Part shown: piece by piece, positions 7,101 through 8,874 of the stretch
Layout of the letters: every line of letters begins with the position of its first letter
Numbering within the stretch: the stretch's first letter is position 1
Assembly (NCBI GenBank): GCA_024640665.1
Contig: JAHEEO010000129.1
Coordinates: 1-8,874, forward strand
Origin: Rhodospirillales bacterium
GTDB taxonomy: Bacteria; Pseudomonadota; Gammaproteobacteria; Steroidobacterales; Rariloculaceae
Length of the DNA stretch: 8,874 bases
Direction of reading: 5' to 3'
The notes under the pieces: model-generated
The model's database searches: none
What the model saw: only the letters and a program-made list of their open reading frames with translations
Told to the model about the DNA's origin: nothing
Program-made: the position numbers and the translations under genes

Positions 7101-8874
7101 CCCGTTGAAATTACCAGGCGATTGAATTCATCGTTCTCGACCTGTCCGTTCCAGACCTGCAAGTAGGCTTCGATAAATCGATCCGCTGACGCATCCACAT
7201 CAAAATCGTCGCTTGCATCGTGATGCATCGAGAAATCGTGAATCCAGATGGGAGCGGAGTTGCGCGGATCGATTCGATACGGTCTCGCTTCACTGACGGT
7301 CAGGCCCATGTTTTCTAGCATGTCGAGCGCTGTAGACAGGGACACGGGCGAGTGAGCATGAAATAGGCGCAATGTGACTTCCGCTTTGACGGCTTCGCGG
7401 TCTTTTCGCAAGCTAATCGCGATGCCGGATTCGCCTAATCGTTCGATTTCTTCGATATCGCGAGTCGCATGCTGGCATGTGTGATGCTCTTGGTAGTCTG
7501 CCTTAAAAGCATCCACATAGCGTTTCGCCAGGCTAGGACTGTCTTTGTCGCCGAATGACTGATAAATGGCGGTTTCGAGGTCGTCGGCCCAGGTTCGAGT
7601 CGCCGCAGCTATTTGCACCTCGACCTTGGATAGATTAAACGCGTCGGTTGGCTTGGTTGGATCGACTCGAAGGACAAAACTGGCGCGTGCCAGCCGTGAC
7701 GAATTCAGCTGAACTTCGAATTCACTGTCGGCGGCTTCAAGTGTCGTAGTCAGAATTCGTTGTATAGCGTCACGTACCTTCGTATTGAAGCGGTCCCGCG
7801 GGAGCAGTATCAGACATGAAAAGAACCGTCCGAACTGCTCGCGGTGTAAAAGAACAGATACCTTTTGACGTTGTTCGGCCCGTGCCACTTCTGTTGCCAT
7901 GCTGTGCAGTGTCGCCTCATCGAGCCGGAAGACTTCATCACGCGGCAGTGTTTCCAAAGCGTTCAGCAAGGCATGTCCACTGTGGCTGTCCGGGCTGTAG
8001 GGAGCCTCGGTTAGGATGTTGTTGGCCTTTGCACGAATCCAAGGGATTTCTCGAATACTGCTCGTGTAAGCGGTCGATGTGAAATGTCCGACGAACACAT
8101 GCTCGCCGACACATTTGCCGTCGCTGTCGAATTGACGTGCAGCAATGTAGTCGTAATAGCCAGGCCGGTGGACAACGGAGCGCGTATCCGCTTTAGTAAC
8201 GAGCACGATGTCTGTGGTGCCCTCGACAGCTAAAGGGCCGTCGACGCCGCTGTGCAGTCCATCACCACCAGGATCACGGAACAGACCAAGCGCAGATTTG
8301 GCAGCGGCTGTTTCTGCCTGGTGATTCAGCGGATGGTGTTGATATCCGAGTAGCGTAAAGTTGCCATCATCCAGCCATGTCAACATCGCGATGGCTTCGT
8401 TTAACTGCCGTTTGTTTGATTCATTGCAGGCCGTTTGCAGATCTGCTGCAGCCAGCAGCAGGCGCTCACGCATGGCTTCCCAGTCCCCGACGGCCACATG
8501 GACACAGTCAATGACCGCTTGGATGCGTGCTTTGATCCTGGCGTGGGTGGGCTTGTCGTCAACTGCGTCAATTTCGAAGTGCAGAAACAATTCTGCCGGA
8601 GAATTGGGATCCGATGGTTGCGCCGCCTCGATGGATTGCGCCTCTCCATCTGCAGTTCTCTTAACGCGCATGCTGGGATGAATGATTGTGTGAACGTTGT
8701 GACCCATCGCTTGCAGAGCTATGCGCAACGAGTCGACGACGAACGGCATATCATCGCAAACTACATCGACAATTGTGTGAGCACGGTTCCAGCCATGCCG
8801 CTCCATCTTTGGTGTGTAAACGCGAACCTTGGCCATGCCGGGCTGACGGTGGACGGCGATTTTCCAGTGTGAGA
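4199..8874 (-). CDS. gdhB: NAD-specific glutamate dehydrogenase, 180-kDa class (5' end cut by right window edge)
   Basis: This enzyme oxidises L-glutamate with NAD+ to 2-oxoglutarate, ammonium and NADH in the cytoplasm, feeding amino-acid carbon to the TCA cycle. The first in-window Met is at 8834-8836 (1545 residues to the stop), but the frame stays open to the edge and encodes WKIAVHRQPG just before that Met, which fits the family N-terminus. Full enzymes are about 1600-1620 residues, so some 60-75 residues are missing. Counted from that Met: RVYTPKMERHGW (5-16) and DDMPFVVDSLR (28-38) begin the N-terminal regulatory region, known in the family to hold ACT-like domains. The catalytic core begins GGLRWSDRPEDFRTE (731-745), with Lys756, Lys766 in HGAKGGF and Asp828 in AADKG as likely active-site residues by analogy with hexameric GDHs. 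The NAD-binding loop is VAGIGDMAGDVFGNG (895-909). WNGGIGTYVKA (1010-1020) and VVGEGGNLGLTQ (1047-1058), then SAGVDCSDHEVNIKIL (1079-1094), complete it. A helical domain of about 450 residues follows. No frameshift is seen. The same type is called gdhB in Pseudomonas and gdhZ in Caulobacter. Confidence 0.96.
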   Translation of the reverse strand, partial: SHWKIAVHRQPGMAKVRVYTPKMERHGWNRAHTIVDVVCDDMPFVVDSLRIALQAMGHNVHTIIHPSMRVKRTADGEAQSIEAAQPSDPNSPAELFLHFEIDAVDDKPTHARIKARIQAVIDCVHVAVGDWEAMRERLLLAAADLQTACNESNKRQLNEAIAMLTWLDDGNFTLLGYQHHPLNHQAETAAAKSALGLFRDPGGDGLHSGVDGPLAVEGTTDIVLVTKADTRSVVHRPGYYDYIAARQFDSDGKCVGEHVFVGHFTSTAYTSSIREIPWIRAKANNILTEAPYSPDSHSGHALLNALETLPRDEVFRLDEATLHSMATEVARAEQRQKVSVLLHREQFGRFFSCLILLPRDRFNTKVRDAIQRILTTTLEAADSEFEVQLNSSRLARASFVLRVDPTKPTDAFNLSKVEVQIAAATRTWADDLETAIYQSFGDKDSPSLAKRYVDAFKADYQEHHTCQHATRDIEEIERLGESGIAISLRKDREAVKAEVTLRLFHAHSPVSLSTALDMLENMGLTVSEARPYRIDPRNSAPIWIHDFSMHHDASDDFDVDASADRFIEAYLQVWNGQVENDEFNRLVISTGLQWREVVALRTYSRYLKQVGTTFSESYIQKTLGANSAITRGLVELFHARLDPKRANNADADAIRKRIESELDNVQSLDEDRILRRFLAVISATLRSNFYQTDESGAPKSYVSIKLDPREVPGMPNPKPRFEVFVYSPRVEGVHLRGGPIARGGLRWSDRPEDFRTEVLGLMKAQTIKNSVIVPHGAKGGFVPKLLDQCADRAEEGKACYRLFIRGLLDITDNLNGKEVIPPTDVIRHDGDDPYLVVAADKGTATFSDIANALAAEYGFWLGDAFASGGSVGYDHKAMGITARGAWESVKRHFRELGIDTQSSNFTVAGIGDMAGDVFGNGLLRTPHAKLLAAFNHAHIFLDPDPDPEKSFAERSRLFTLPRSSWTDYDTGIISAGGGIFSRSAKSITLTPEVRKALDIDSIALTPTELISAILRAPVDLLWNGGIGTYVKARSEQHAAAGDRNNDAVRINGEELRCKVVGEGGNLGLTQLGRIEFAANGGHIYTDSIDNSAGVDCSDHEVNIKILVNQVVADDALSLDQRNELLAEMTDEVASLVLKTNYIQTQTLSLAAEQAASMLDVHARLITRLENANRFDRHVENLPDDETVAERRKEHRGLTRPELAVLIGHVKLALSDDILNTDLPDSPFLIRELHCYFPKTLREQFADRISEHPLGREIISTVVANEIVNTAGITFVFRLQEETGATTADIARAYFVSRDVFDQTTMRQEVNALDNQVSAQAQTQVLLEGRKLAERASRWLLRNLSPNVDVLAAIDLYRAGVKTVSEALATVADPASGARIKMNLERFLALGIPPALAHRAAGYEELLSALDIQNVARATNAPVAYTAAVYFALGAALKLHWLRDQISCLPRGNRWQALARTALREDLNLQERQLVTAVMLVGNDDMAAEARVAQWLVSHSAAAQRCLSFMQALMEEASTDTSMLSAVLREIRGLTLVTMLPNRDSYATVALKSNDMAV

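Noticed and set aside
8435..8872. Plus-strand open frame of 145 codons opposite the glutamate dehydrogenase 5' region
   Set aside because: It lies wholly antisense to a strongly conserved coding region, has no recognisable domain and reads as a compositional shadow.
1..8874. Defence island, prophage, transposon or CRISPR array
   Set aside because: No transposase, integrase, nuclease effector, toxin-antitoxin pair or regular spaced repeats are present. The HerA-like ATPase alone is not enough to call a defence system.

Overview
This window looks like ordinary chromosomal DNA from a Gram-negative bacterium, most likely a gammaproteobacterium. The reasons are a very large (180-kDa class) NAD-dependent glutamate dehydrogenase, a DUF1348 protein of the type common in proteobacteria, a BrkB/YihY-family inner-membrane protein, and the start of an outer-membrane-type protein with a classical signal peptide. 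The taxonomic call is an inference from protein families, not from a marker gene. I see no IS element, phage gene, CRISPR array, tRNA or rRNA.

All five genes lie on the minus strand, so transcription runs from the right end to the left. In that order they are: (1) NAD-glutamate dehydrogenase, 8874 to 4199, whose true start lies beyond the right edge; (2) a small NTF2-fold DUF1348 protein, 4131 to 3718; (3) a HerA-type P-loop ATPase with a long C-terminal coiled-coil extension, 3625 to 1199; (4) a six-helix BrkB/YihY membrane protein, 1128 to 274; and (5) the first 55 residues of a secreted or outer-membrane protein, 165 to the left edge. The gaps are 67, 92, 70 and 108 bases. None contains a convincing intrinsic terminator, so read-through or a loose operon is possible but unproven. 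No gene-free stretch reaches 300 bases.

Only the glutamate dehydrogenase has a firmly known biochemical role: oxidative deamination of glutamate to 2-oxoglutarate, linking amino-acid catabolism to the TCA cycle. The other genes do not form an obvious pathway with it. I did not find an undescribed multi-gene system. The points most worth a second look are the orphan HerA-like ATPase with its coiled-coil/glycine-rich tail, the apparently shortened C-terminus of the DUF1348 protein at a 14-base tandem repeat, and several small inverted repeats in the intergenic gaps.
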